A stretch of 15,834 bases of DNA from SCGC-AAA471-B05 sp032249055. Its GTDB lineage: Archaea > Thermoproteota > Thermoprotei > Gearchaeales > Gearchaeaceae. Positions 1-7,505 of this stretch are shown here, in pieces (positions within the stretch are counted from its first letter, which is position 1; the number at the start of each line of letters is the position of its first letter). The stretch covers positions 1 through 15,834 of the forward strand of contig JAVVGP010000014.1 in assembly GCA_032249055.1 (NCBI GenBank), read 5' to 3'. A program made the position numbers and the translations under genes. The notes beneath the pieces were generated by a model that worked only from the letters and a program-made list of their open reading frames with translations, searched no databases and was not told the origin of the DNA.

Positions 1-1
1 A

Positions 2-760
2 TTATTTTAGATCTTTTATTTTTGGAAATTCTATTGTTCCTAAATTTTTATCAATTACATAGGGTATTCCTTCTTCAATTATCGCATATTTTTTCGTTAT
101 AGGCGATAAGAATTTTTCTTTTATAAAATAAGAATTTATTGGAGTGCCTGAAGCAAGTAAAGAAAAAGGAGGTAAAATAATTAAAACATTTTCCAGTAAT
201 GTTGGTACATAAATAATTGCTATTAACTTGTCAGTTTGACCAAATTCGTTTCTTATAAGAATTGAAGGATGTTCATGACCTATTAAAATCATATCATGTT
301 CCTTTAGTAACCTTTCGTTTTCTTTATGACCGTGTAATATTAATATTGATTTTTCGCTGAAATATTCTAGCATTTCAATGTTATAATTTTTAAGAATACC
401 TTTAACGTAAGTATCATGATTACCTCTAATAAAAATTACCTCTTTATAGTAAGCAGTTACTTTTAATAGAAAGTTTTCTATACTTTTTACCTCTTTTTTA
501 CTAGGCTTTTTAAACGTATGCTTTAGATCACCGTTAATTATTAGTCGCTTAGATTTTACTATTGAGAACATATTTTCAACACGTGATAAAATCTCTTCTT
601 CCTGGTTCTTCAATAAAAAGATTCCTTTCTCCATTAACTCTTTTTCATATCCTATATGGATATCAGCAATTACAGTTGCATCAAGTTTTGGTATAAATAA
701 AGCAGGAATGCTGCTGATCGGTATTGCTTCTTGCAATGGTATCTGTTTTAGCTTATACAC
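2..760 (-). CDS. Archaeal metallophosphoesterase, SbcD-related (COG1407 type)
   Basis: The calcineurin-like metallophosphoesterase signature is complete: DIH (residues 33-35), NGD (76-78), GNHD (113-116), HGH (143-145) and GHEHP (161-165). These supply the His/Asp/Asn ligands of a two-metal phosphodiesterase centre. Length (252 aa) and motif spacing fit the archaeal ICC-like family related to the nuclease SbcD/Mre11. Family members are often found beside Lhr-type helicases, which could lie past the left edge, but this is not visible. The physiological substrate is unknown; a nucleic-acid or nucleotide phosphodiester is an inference. The start is GTG at 758-760. It overlaps the end of the upstream coiled-coil gene by 8 bases, so the two are probably co-translated. 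The stop codon (2-4) is inside the window, so the gene is complete. Confidence 0.88.
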   Translation of the reverse strand: MYKLKQIPLQEAIPISSIPALFIPKLDATVIADIHIGYEKELMEKGIFLLKNQEEEILSRVENMFSIVKSKRLIINGDLKHTFKKPSKKEVKSIENFLLKVTAYYKEVIFIRGNHDTYVKGILKNYNIEMLEYFSEKSILILHGHKENERLLKEHDMILIGHEHPSILIRNEFGQTDKLIAIIYVPTLLENVLIILPPFSLLASGTPINSYFIKEKFLSPITKKYAIIEEGIPYVIDKNLGTIEFPKIKDLK

Positions 761-1316
761 CGCCTTTAATTTTTTCTTTAATTCTTTTTATCGTCCATTT
801 GATAGAATTTGTTAAATTTCTAACTTCCTGTTGATCATGGATATTTACATTTTTTAATATTATGCTTGTTACGTTTCCTTCTGTATCTTTAAATATTTCA
901 TAATCAAAACTTTCTTCAGGAGGCTTGCCGCTTTCTATATCACTACTTCTTTTTCCTTCGAAAACTTTTTTAACTAAAAAATTCTTGAAAGGAGCAGAGT
1001 CTTCTTTGAACTTAATTGAAGGATTAGGTATAATTTCCAACATTTTTTCATGGTAATTTAAAGAAAAAAGTAATGTATCATCCACATCTTTTATTTCTTC
1101 AGTTTTTATTGGTTTAGGCTTAATTTCTTTTTTAACAACTTCTTCTTTTTCTTTCTTCAACAAAACATCTGCAGTAACAAAGCTGGAACTAGAAAGTGCT
1201 TTATCTACCAACACTAAATTAAATTTGATTAATTCCAATTCTTTTTCTAATTCAAGCTTTTTTTGTTCCAATTCTCGCTTTAATTCTGCTAATTTTTTTA
1301 AATAATCTTCTTCCAT
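753..1316 (-). CDS. Coiled-coil protein of unknown function
   Basis: I do not recognise this family. The first 40 or so residues are a Lys/Glu/Leu-rich heptad-like helix typical of a coiled coil. A charged low-complexity linker (about residues 55-80) follows, and then a mixed alpha/beta C-terminal half (about 85-187) ending in a basic helix. There is no signal peptide, membrane segment or cysteine cluster. It starts at an ATG (1314-1316) about 25 bases after a TATA-like element, and it overlaps the GTG start of the metallophosphoesterase by 8 bases. The pair probably forms one transcript, so a scaffold or partner role for the phosphoesterase is a reasonable guess and nothing more. Coding nature is supported by an unbroken 187-codon frame with base use like its neighbours. 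Confidence 0.75.
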   Translation of the reverse strand: MEEDYLKKLAELKRELEQKKLELEKELELIKFNLVLVDKALSSSSFVTADVLLKKEKEEVVKKEIKPKPIKTEEIKDVDDTLLFSLNYHEKMLEIIPNPSIKFKEDSAPFKNFLVKKVFEGKRSSDIESGKPPEESFDYEIFKDTEGNVTSIILKNVNIHDQQEVRNLTNSIKWTIKRIKEKIKGGV

Positions 1317-1340
1317 TTAACAATTTATATGATTATTTTT

Positions 1341-1350
1341 AAAATATAAA
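1341..1350 (-). promoter_or_regulatory. Probable TATA box for the coiled-coil/metallophosphoesterase operon
   Basis: On the minus strand the stretch reads TTTATATTTT, about 25-34 bases before the ATG at 1316. This is the spacing of an archaeal TATA box serving a leaderless or near-leaderless transcript. It lies just after the hairpin at 1354-1372, so upstream transcription could end before this promoter begins. Assigned by position and composition only. Confidence 0.45.
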
Positions 1351-1353
1351 AAA

Positions 1354-1372
1354 CCTCGCCATTTATGGCAGG
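1354..1372 (-). terminator. Hairpin followed by a T run (terminator-like)
   Basis: CCT-C-GCCAT-TT-ATGGC-AGG forms an eight-pair stem with one bulged C and a two-base loop. Read on the minus strand it is followed at once by a run of six T (1348-1353 region). It lies at the downstream end of the remnant region that follows the ligase. It could end ligase-side transcription or be a relic of the remnant's own 3' end. Crenarchaeal termination relies mainly on T tracts, so the hairpin itself may not matter. Confidence 0.35.
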
Positions 1373-1688
1373 AATAAAGATTTAATCTTTTTAAAAAAGA
1401 TATTTTCTTTAAGCATAGCATCAATGCTCCTCCAGCTTAAACGAGAGCTTAATGGGATTGAGGAAGAAGTATCCAGCAAACTTTTAATTTGTTTTTCTAT
1501 AAGGATTTCATTTTAATGAGGTATTCTCTGCCCCACTCAAATGCACTTATACTCGAGATATACTTCTCGGATTCTGGAATTGAAAAGAAATCGAATATAT
1601 TCTTAATTGATGAGAAGAGCGATGAAGCATCTTGAAAAGGTAACCTCGACCTTCCTAAGACGGGAGAAGTCAGAATAATTTAAATATA

Positions 1689-3482
1689 TTAAGAAGTTTT
1701 TTCTTCTATTTTCTTTAACTGCATTTTATACATTCGAATAATTTCTTCTTCAGTTGTTGCATCTTCAGGTTTTTTATCATCTCTAAATCTTCCGGTAAAT
1801 CTTGGAAATCTTATAGCTAATCCTGCTCCATTTCTTATCACATTATAGGCTGCTGTATGTACAGGACTTAAAGTTATTTCATCTCCTATTATTTCTATTA
1901 CTTTAGCTGGAACATACCATATATCTGCATCTATATTACTTACAACTCTTGGATGCTTATGGTCAATTTTATACGGCTCCAATATCTTTGGTAAATTATC
2001 TAGGTCTTCATCGGTAAATCCTGTTCCCAGCTTACATACTGTTTTAAATACATCGTTTTTTGGGTCATAAACTCCTACAAGTAATCCTCCAAGCTTACCA
2101 GCCCTTTTACCAGTCCCATAAAATCCTCCTAAGATACATACATCAATTGGTTCGACCATTTTTGATTGGTATGAGCGCTTAAATTTGATCCAAAGAAATC
2201 CTCTAGAACCTGCTTGATAAACTGAATCCTCAGCAGTTGATTTGCACATTATTCCTTCACAACCAGATGATACAGCATCATCGAAGAATTTAAGCAATTC
2301 ATCGATGTTATTTATAATTTTCATTTCTGCTAATCTTATCCATTCATTCGTTTTTACAGCTTTTTTTAAATATTCTTTTCTTTTTAATAAAGGAAGATCT
2401 ATTAACTCTTCACCATTTAAATATAATATATCAAACAAATAAAGTACAACAGGGAATTCTTCCATTGCTTTTTCTACTTCATACTTTCTTCTTCTATGCA
2501 TTAATTCTTGGAAGGGTAACATTTCGTTTGTATTAGGATTTATGGCTACAATTTCTCCTTCTACGATTATTGATTCAGCATCTGTAGCACCTTTAAATTT
2601 TTCTACAATATCTGGATAATGATGGGTTATATTTTCTAAGGAGCGTGAATAAAGAACAATCTTATCCTTATCTTTATGGATTTGTACCCTTTCTCCATCA
2701 TATTTATATTCTGCTACAAAACCTTTTCCTAATCTTCCTATTATTTCATTCTCAGATTCTGCTCTTTCTGCAAGCATAGGCCTTATTGGGATGCCTGGCT
2801 TTATTTTAACCTTTTTTAATCCTTCTATTCCTTCACTTAAAGCTACTTTAGCTACATAACCTAAATCGCTTGTTAAATTGTATGCTCTCTCGACAATAGG
2901 TCTAAATTCCTTGCTTTTTAAATATGCAATTGCTATGGCATCAAGAATGGTCATGTCAGCTAATCCTAGTCTTAACGTGCCTACCACTGTTCTAGTTATA
3001 TATTTTGCTTCAACAGGTGTTGCTTTCTTTAGTAATCCTGTCAGCAATCTAATTTTTATATCTTGAGCTCCTTCGCCACTAGCTTTACTTACTTTTACTA
3101 AAGTATCATAAACTTCATTAACAGTTAATTTTTTAACTTCTTCTTGAACAAATTGAAATATTCCTGTTTGTTTTTTCTTACTTAATACTTCTTGAGCTAC
3201 CATCCCTAGGTCTCCTTTAGATTTAAACAATTGGATTACCTTATCATAATTTTCTCCTGCTGCAAGTGCAATAGCTCTAGCCATCAATTTTTCAGCTACT
3301 CCTAATTCGATACCAATATAATCTGGATAAATTTTTCCCTGTGTTAAGTAAACTATCTTGTCTACATCTTCTTTGGAGGCTTTCTTTAATAGATCTACAA
3401 GTATTTCAGTAATCATAATTCTGCTCGTAGTTGCTGATATCTTTTCATAGGTATTAACTATTTCGCTGTAAAGTAAACTCAT
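1689..3482 (-). CDS. lig: ATP-dependent DNA ligase
   Basis: This enzyme seals nicks during Okazaki fragment joining and repair, using ATP (some archaeal members also accept ADP or GTP). All nucleotidyltransferase motifs are visible: motif I KYDGER with the adenylated Lys260 (260-265), motif Ia SRSLEN (279-284), motif III VEGE (308-311), IIIa LFDILYLNG (349-357), IV EGIMCK (409-414), V WIKFKRSY (431-438) and VI RFPRFTGRFRDDK (558-570, in the OB fold). An all-alpha DNA-binding domain fills residues 1 to about 215. At 597 aa it has the usual archaeal length. The chosen ATG (3480-3482) gives the normal family N terminus. It stands alone: a 206-base gap separates it from the upstream operon and the remnant region lies downstream. 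An AT-rich stretch at about 3498-3515 may hold its promoter, but no clear TATA box stands out. Confidence 0.97.
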   Translation of the reverse strand: MSLLYSEIVNTYEKISATTSRIMITEILVDLLKKASKEDVDKIVYLTQGKIYPDYIGIELGVAEKLMARAIALAAGENYDKVIQLFKSKGDLGMVAQEVLSKKKQTGIFQFVQEEVKKLTVNEVYDTLVKVSKASGEGAQDIKIRLLTGLLKKATPVEAKYITRTVVGTLRLGLADMTILDAIAIAYLKSKEFRPIVERAYNLTSDLGYVAKVALSEGIEGLKKVKIKPGIPIRPMLAERAESENEIIGRLGKGFVAEYKYDGERVQIHKDKDKIVLYSRSLENITHHYPDIVEKFKGATDAESIIVEGEIVAINPNTNEMLPFQELMHRRRKYEVEKAMEEFPVVLYLFDILYLNGEELIDLPLLKRKEYLKKAVKTNEWIRLAEMKIINNIDELLKFFDDAVSSGCEGIMCKSTAEDSVYQAGSRGFLWIKFKRSYQSKMVEPIDVCILGGFYGTGKRAGKLGGLLVGVYDPKNDVFKTVCKLGTGFTDEDLDNLPKILEPYKIDHKHPRVVSNIDADIWYVPAKVIEIIGDEITLSPVHTAAYNVIRNGAGLAIRFPRFTGRFRDDKKPEDATTEEEIIRMYKMQLKKIEEKTS

Positions 3483-3660
3483 TCCATATAAAATTTACTA
3501 AAATTAATTTATTTTTTTCTTTAGTAGTTTCAGATTCTCTTTACCTTAAAGCTAAGTTTTCGTTTTAATATGAAAAATGGCTAATAATTGATATAAATTA
3601 AGGAACTGGAGACTTAATTTACCAAATAATGAATTAAGCATAAAATCTACTCAACAAACT

Positions 3661-3673
3661 GGGCTCTTAGCCC
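3661..3673 (-). terminator. Small perfect hairpin after the five-gene operon
   Basis: GGGCT-CTT-AGCCC is a perfect five-pair stem with a three-base loop in otherwise very AT-rich DNA. It begins about 16 bases past the stop of the orphan gene ending at 3689. It is a plausible 3'-end structure or stability element for that operon, but no long T run follows it on the minus strand. The rest of the 3483-3688 gap shows no gene or box motif that I can support. Confidence 0.3.
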
Positions 3674-3688
3674 TTTATAACGAATATC

Positions 3689-4408
3689 TCACTTGAATGA
3701 ATATATTTGTATTCCCTTGTCATATATTCTAGAAATGAGTATTTGTTCAGGTTCTAATCCATCTATCAAATTATCTAAAATTTTAATCAAATCCTTTTTT
3801 TGACAATAAATAAACTCACAATTCTCACCGATAATTTTGGCTATCTTTTCATTTATTTTTTCTTTTCTTATTTTGTTCAAAGTTTCTTTATTTATTAATT
3901 TAAAATTTTTTAAAAATTTAATTATAGAAATTATAATTATTTTTTTATCTATTTCAATTTTTTTTATATTAAAATTAGATAAATTTAACGAAATAGCTTC
4001 CTTATATTTATAAAATCGTAAGTTTAAATCAGGAATTTTTTCAGAATTTAAATAGGCCGCAACTTCTTTTATTACTTCTTTTATTACTACCGTATTTCCA
4101 TACAATATCTTTTTAGCTATATTTATTCCTATCAGTGTATTATAAAAAGAATTAAATTCCCATGCAATAGGTGTTTCATAGTATAAATATAATCCATTAT
4201 TAATTTTCTCAAAAAATATTTTGTAAAACTTTTTAATCTCATTTAAAAAAGCTTCCTCTTTACAATTTGTAATAATACCTTTTGTATTTTTTAATATATA
4301 TATTGAAGTTCCTTTATCAAGTGCAACCCATACTATTTTATTTTTATAAATATCTATTGGAACGAAAGCAGGTAAAAATATTGAATATAATATTTTATCT
4401 TGAATCAT
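3689..4408 (-). CDS. Unrecognised AT-rich protein, last gene of the five-gene operon
   Basis: I cannot assign this 239-aa protein with confidence. It is extremely rich in Ile, Lys and Asn, with no membrane segment, signal peptide or cysteine cluster. The middle part (about residues 78-115) has the order Thr-Pro, aromatic-rich helix, Tyr-Gly-Asn-Thr-Val-Val. This loosely recalls the helix before the active site in O6-alkylguanine-DNA methyltransferases, but the essential Pro-Cys-His-Arg motif is absent, so activity of that kind is not supported. The ATG (4406-4408) lies inside the end of the glycosyltransferase gene with a 14-base overlap, making co-translation very likely. The long unbroken frame in such AT-rich DNA and its place in an operon support a real gene. 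Confidence 0.65.
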   Translation of the reverse strand: MIQDKILYSIFLPAFVPIDIYKNKIVWVALDKGTSIYILKNTKGIITNCKEEAFLNEIKKFYKIFFEKINNGLYLYYETPIAWEFNSFYNTLIGINIAKKILYGNTVVIKEVIKEVAAYLNSEKIPDLNLRFYKYKEAISLNLSNFNIKKIEIDKKIIIISIIKFLKNFKLINKETLNKIRKEKINEKIAKIIGENCEFIYCQKKDLIKILDNLIDGLEPEQILISRIYDKGIQIYSFK

Positions 4409-5561
4409 AATATACTAAGTCTAATATGAAACCTATATCATTATTTAAGTATTTAAGTATATTTTTTATATTATTATCATATCTCTCTTTATTTTCATAC
4501 ATTTCTTTAATTTTATTTAAAAAAATAATTTCATTAAGCTCATCTATAAATATATATTCCCCTATTCCTAACTCTTTTATTTTTCTTGAATTGTTAAACT
4601 TTTCAGTATGTCCTTTTAATAAAAGAATTAGATATGGTTTTTTATATTGTAATGTCTCAATTAATGTAGAATGTCCTCCGTTAACTATCAGTATGTCAGC
4701 TTCGTTTATTAAATAAGACTTTTCTTCATCCTTAATCCATCCATATATAACAGCTGAATTAATTCTTGTTTTCTTTATAAAATTTAAACCCGTTAAAATA
4801 TTTATATAAATATCTTCATTTTTTATTTTTTTAATTATTTTTAATAAACTTTTAAACATAATACTTCTTTCTTGTAAATTACCAGATAAAATAACTGTAC
4901 AGCATATTTTTTCTGATATTTTTTTATTTTTTACTATTCTTTGATTATGTATTATATTACCTACAAATTTTAACTTATGTAGATATTGTTTATCTTTAAG
5001 TTTTATGGAATATGAACATATTGTATAAGGAGGTTTTAAATCAGGTATTATTAAATACGAAGCATAAATCCACATTGTAAATAATATCTCGTACAATATT
5101 CTTTCTGATATTCTTTTTAAGAATTTAATTAATTTATTCATTTTTTTAATTCTTGGTATATCTAAGTAAAATTGGTTTAAAATTAATACAAATTTCATTC
5201 TAAGTAATCTTGCTGCAACTGCTGTAGAAATTCTACTGTCAACAATAATATAGTTTGGATTAATATGAATAAGATTTCTCATTTCGGTGATTATTTGCAA
5301 GAATAATTTTATAATTGATGAAAAAAATTGTTTGGCTAAAGTTAATTTTAGTGATAAAATTCCCTCTTCAGTAAATATTAAATTGAAACCTGCAGAAAGA
5401 TAAATGTTTTTAAAATATTTTTTTAAAAATTCATAACCTTCATTATAGGTAGAAATATAAACCGAATATCCTCTTTTTAATAATTCTTTTATTAAAAGTA
5501 AATTTCTAGTTGCATGGCCATAGCCTATACCGTTGATTGATAAGTATACTTTCTTTTTCAT
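4395..5561 (-). CDS. MurG-like (GT-B fold) glycosyltransferase
   Basis: Residues 9-20 (INGIGYGHATRN) give the glycine-rich N-terminal loop of GT28/MurG-like enzymes, with the GxGHATR pattern common in archaeal homologues. In the C-terminal half, NGGHSTLIETLQ (294-305) followed by KP and HTEKFNN (318-324) match the nucleotide-sugar binding region of the GT-B fold. It should move a sugar from a nucleotide donor to an acceptor; neither can be named. There is no transmembrane helix, but hydrophobic basic helices (80-100 and 140-170) could sit at the membrane. Length (388 aa) is normal. It starts at an ATG overlapping the AMMECR1 stop as ATGA (5558-5561), and the orphan gene overlaps its end by 14 bases. 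The gene is notably AT-richer than the genes upstream of it in the same operon. Confidence 0.82.
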   Translation of the reverse strand: MKKKVYLSINGIGYGHATRNLLLIKELLKRGYSVYISTYNEGYEFLKKYFKNIYLSAGFNLIFTEEGILSLKLTLAKQFFSSIIKLFLQIITEMRNLIHINPNYIIVDSRISTAVAARLLRMKFVLILNQFYLDIPRIKKMNKLIKFLKRISERILYEILFTMWIYASYLIIPDLKPPYTICSYSIKLKDKQYLHKLKFVGNIIHNQRIVKNKKISEKICCTVILSGNLQERSIMFKSLLKIIKKIKNEDIYINILTGLNFIKKTRINSAVIYGWIKDEEKSYLINEADILIVNGGHSTLIETLQYKKPYLILLLKGHTEKFNNSRKIKELGIGEYIFIDELNEIIFLNKIKEMYENKERYDNNIKNILKYLNNDIGFILDLVYYDSR

Positions 5562-6190
5562 TGATCATTTCTATACAAACTTCTTTTAATAATTCTACCT
5601 TTTGGTTCTAACTCAGCGAATATTTCAGCTTGAAAGGTATATACTTTGGTACCCTTTAATAACCATGAATCAGGAGGCAATCCTGCTTTTAAACAAGCAT
5701 TACATAAGAAAGTTTCAGCATCCCATTCGTTTTCTACGGCTACTTGTGGTAATAATAAACCTGACATTAATCCTCTTTCGATGATCAATCCGTCTCTGCC
5801 AATTTTAATTATTGAAGGAAGTTTTTTCCTATCTTCTTCAATTAATTTTGGCTCAGTTAAAATGCTTAATTCAAAAACTACCTTATCTAATTCATCAAGT
5901 TTCAATGGAGGAAATCTTGGATCTTCTGTTGCAGCTAATATAGCAGACTTTATAGTTAGATTGATTAATTCATCAACAGGATAAGGAAAGCCTATACATC
6001 CTCTTAGTTCTTTATTTACCACTCCGCCGCTTATATTATAACTTTCTATGGTGGTAAAAACTCCTCTCTTTATCCTATAAATAGGATCAACTTGACTTAA
6101 TTTAATAATTCTTTCATTCTTAAGGTATTCTTCTACAGCTTTTCTAGCTATTTTTACCAAAAAGGAGCCCTGTTGAAGTGATATTTTCAT
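5558..6190 (-). CDS. AMMECR1 domain protein
   Basis: This is the archaeal form of the AMMECR1 family (also called component A of the AmmeMemoRadiSam set). The near-invariant motif is present as LRGCIGFP (62-69), preceded by the variable segment that presents it. AATEDPRFPPL (86-96) and the downstream beta-strands with GRDGL are also typical. The 210-aa length is usual. Its biochemical role is not established; in many genomes it occurs with Memo-like and radical-SAM proteins, but neither partner is in this window. Here it is locked by ATGA overlaps to a Mut7-C protein upstream (6187-6190) and a glycosyltransferase downstream (5558-5561), so its product is made with theirs. Confidence 0.93.
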   Translation of the reverse strand: MKISLQQGSFLVKIARKAVEEYLKNERIIKLSQVDPIYRIKRGVFTTIESYNISGGVVNKELRGCIGFPYPVDELINLTIKSAILAATEDPRFPPLKLDELDKVVFELSILTEPKLIEEDRKKLPSIIKIGRDGLIIERGLMSGLLLPQVAVENEWDAETFLCNACLKAGLPPDSWLLKGTKVYTFQAEIFAELEPKGRIIKRSLYRNDQ

Positions 6191-6663
6191 CTATTAACAT
6201 AATTTAATATTTGTTTTAATTCTTTTTCTATATTTTTCCAATGTGAACCATACCAGTAATATTTGTTGCATTTTTCACAGTACCAAAATTCAGAATTTTT
6301 CTCGATAACTTTTTTAGGAAGAATATTTACTACCTTTTCCTTTTCAACTTTAATTAATTGGGTATTACAAATAATACATCTTGAACCAATATTCAGATCA
6401 ACATAGCTTATATTTAGTGTTTTTAAGATTTCACTTAACAATAATAATTTTTTTCTTTTTACTTTTAATAATAATGCTTGCAAATTTAATTTAACAGCTT
6501 TATAATACAATTCTTCATCGCTTGTTATAAGAATAGCCTTATTTTTTTTAGTTATTTCTATTAATTCTTCATCGCTTATAGTAGCAGAATAAAAAACGTC
6601 AAATCCGAGTAATCTAAGCCATTTTGCAACCTTACCATGCATTCCATCCACTACAAATTTCAT
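6187..6663 (-). CDS. Mut7-C RNase-like protein (PIN-like domain plus zinc ribbon)
   Basis: The N-terminal half begins KFVVDGMHGKVAKWLRLLG (2-20), the hallmark of the Mut7-C (DUF82) family. Asp6 and the TSDEE segment (48-51) are the expected acidic residues of the PIN-like nuclease fold. The C-terminal half carries a zinc ribbon with Cys96, Cys99, Cys129 and Cys132, ending in the characteristic YWYGSHW (136-142). The family is named from the C-terminal domain of the animal 3'-5' exoribonuclease Mut-7, so an RNA substrate is likely but unproven. It is a complete 158-aa protein. Its ATG (6661-6663) overlaps the stop of the CBS gene as ATGA, and its own stop overlaps the AMMECR1 start the same way. 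Confidence 0.93.
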   Translation of the reverse strand: MKFVVDGMHGKVAKWLRLLGFDVFYSATISDEELIEITKKNKAILITSDEELYYKAVKLNLQALLLKVKRKKLLLLSEILKTLNISYVDLNIGSRCIICNTQLIKVEKEKVVNILPKKVIEKNSEFWYCEKCNKYYWYGSHWKNIEKELKQILNYVNR

Positions 6664-7505
6664 AATAATGCTACGACTTTAGTTACATCAGTTTTAGAAA
6701 TCAATCCTATAATAGAACCTGTCGCATTTACTACAGGTAGAGCAGGAATATTAAATTTCAATATATAATTTACTGCCTTTTGAAGTTTTTCTTCTTCATA
6801 AATCACTGTATCTATTTTAAACATGAAATCTCTGGCTAAGTTTCCTATTTTTATTTTTTCTTGATTTACGTCCCCTCTTAAATAATCCACTTTACCTTTT
6901 ATAAAATCTCTTTCATCTAACGAAGCTAACATTGATAAAGTTATTATTCCAACAGGTTTTTTATTGTCTTCAACAATAATCAAATCTTCTCCTTCTTTAA
7001 CTTTTTCTATTACTTTCCAAAGACTTGTAAGAATATTTACTGTAATAAATTTCTTTTGCATAACGTTTTTAACTTTAATTTCTTCTATAGGATAATCATT
7101 AAATACTCTACAAACGTCTGTTTTTGTGAATATTCCAGCTATTTCTCCATCTTCTTCTACCACTACGCTACCTATTTTATTTTTTATCATTAACAATGCA
7201 GCCTCTTTAACAGAAGTATTAGGATTTACTTTAATTACATTTTTTGTCATAATATTCTTAACGAGAATCAGATTTGTATCTAATTCACCGCTTGAAGCTA
7301 GTTTAGTTAATACTGATGCAATATCTCTAAGAGTTATTATTCCGACTATCTTATTTTCTTCATTTATAACTACCACTCTTGAAATTCCATTTTTTAACAT
7401 AATCTTTCTTGCATAGTTCATTGTATCATTTGGTGTTACTACAAACACTTCTTTAGAAGAATAGTCAGCAACTTTTATTTGTGAATATTTTCCTTGACTT
7501 ATCAT
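6660..7505 (-). CDS. Four-CBS-domain protein, first gene of the five-gene operon
   Basis: Two Bateman modules (four CBS motifs) span almost all 281 residues: about 12-68, 80-136, 143-200 and 222-281. Each has the usual pattern of a T/V-x-xx start, a helix and a strand ending GI(I/F)T or GLIS, then a short helix with Asp. The third motif is the least regular. No enzymatic, DNA-binding or membrane domain is attached, so it is a stand-alone CBS protein of the kind that binds adenine nucleotides or S-adenosylmethionine in other archaea. The ligand here is unknown. The ATG at 7503-7505 follows a TATA-like sequence by about 26-35 bases. It leads an operon with Mut7-C, AMMECR1, glycosyltransferase and orphan genes, which suggests ligand sensing linked to them. 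Confidence 0.93.
   Translation of the reverse strand: MISQGKYSQIKVADYSSKEVFVVTPNDTMNYARKIMLKNGISRVVVINEENKIVGIITLRDIASVLTKLASSGELDTNLILVKNIMTKNVIKVNPNTSVKEAALLMIKNKIGSVVVEEDGEIAGIFTKTDVCRVFNDYPIEEIKVKNVMQKKFITVNILTSLWKVIEKVKEGEDLIIVEDNKKPVGIITLSMLASLDERDFIKGKVDYLRGDVNQEKIKIGNLARDFMFKIDTVIYEEEKLQKAVNYILKFNIPALPVVNATGSIIGLISKTDVTKVVALL

Larger units (their letters stand above)
1317..1688. other. Gene-less, G+C-richer stretch with broken open frames; probable decayed gene or element
   Basis: No intact gene is present in these 372 bases, but they do not look like ordinary spacer. G+C is visibly higher than in the flanks, about 40% in 1540-1675, and codons such as CTC, TCG and AGG, scarce in neighbours, are common. 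On the plus strand a 30-codon frame (ATG 1424, TAA 1514-1516) meets a 39-codon frame (ATG 1516, TGA 1633-1635) at TAATG. Beyond that TGA the same frame stays open to TAA at 1681-1683. On the minus strand two open stretches, 1677-1498 and 1512-1363, lie in different frames and have no start codon in a sensible place. The direct repeat AGCTTAA occurs twice near 1435-1452. A degraded transposase or gene fits best; a structured RNA is less likely. Confidence 0.4.

Noticed and set aside
1363..1677. Intact minus-strand gene joined by one frameshift
   Set aside because: The two frames read like protein but have no start codon in position and no recognisable family; kept only as evidence of decay.
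1608..1680. C/D box guide RNA on the plus strand (TGATGA at 1608-1613)
   Set aside because: A C box is present, but no CTGA D or D' box follows at the required spacing, and the spacing of the second GATGA does not fit.
1350..1690. RNase P RNA or SRP RNA in the G+C-richer gap
   Set aside because: G+C is raised only moderately, and the conserved sequence elements and long pairings of either RNA are not seen.
2242..3066. Plus-strand open frames opposite the DNA ligase
   Set aside because: Shadows of the ligase gene, whose motifs are complete.
4426..4716. 96-codon plus-strand open frame opposite the glycosyltransferase
   Set aside because: It is the shadow of the minus-strand gene, which has clear family motifs.
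5646..5984. 112-codon plus-strand open frame opposite the AMMECR1 gene
   Set aside because: Antisense shadow; the minus-strand protein has the AMMECR1 signature.
7126..7416. 96-codon plus-strand open frame opposite the four-CBS gene
   Set aside because: Antisense shadow of CBS coding sequence with no start signal of its own.
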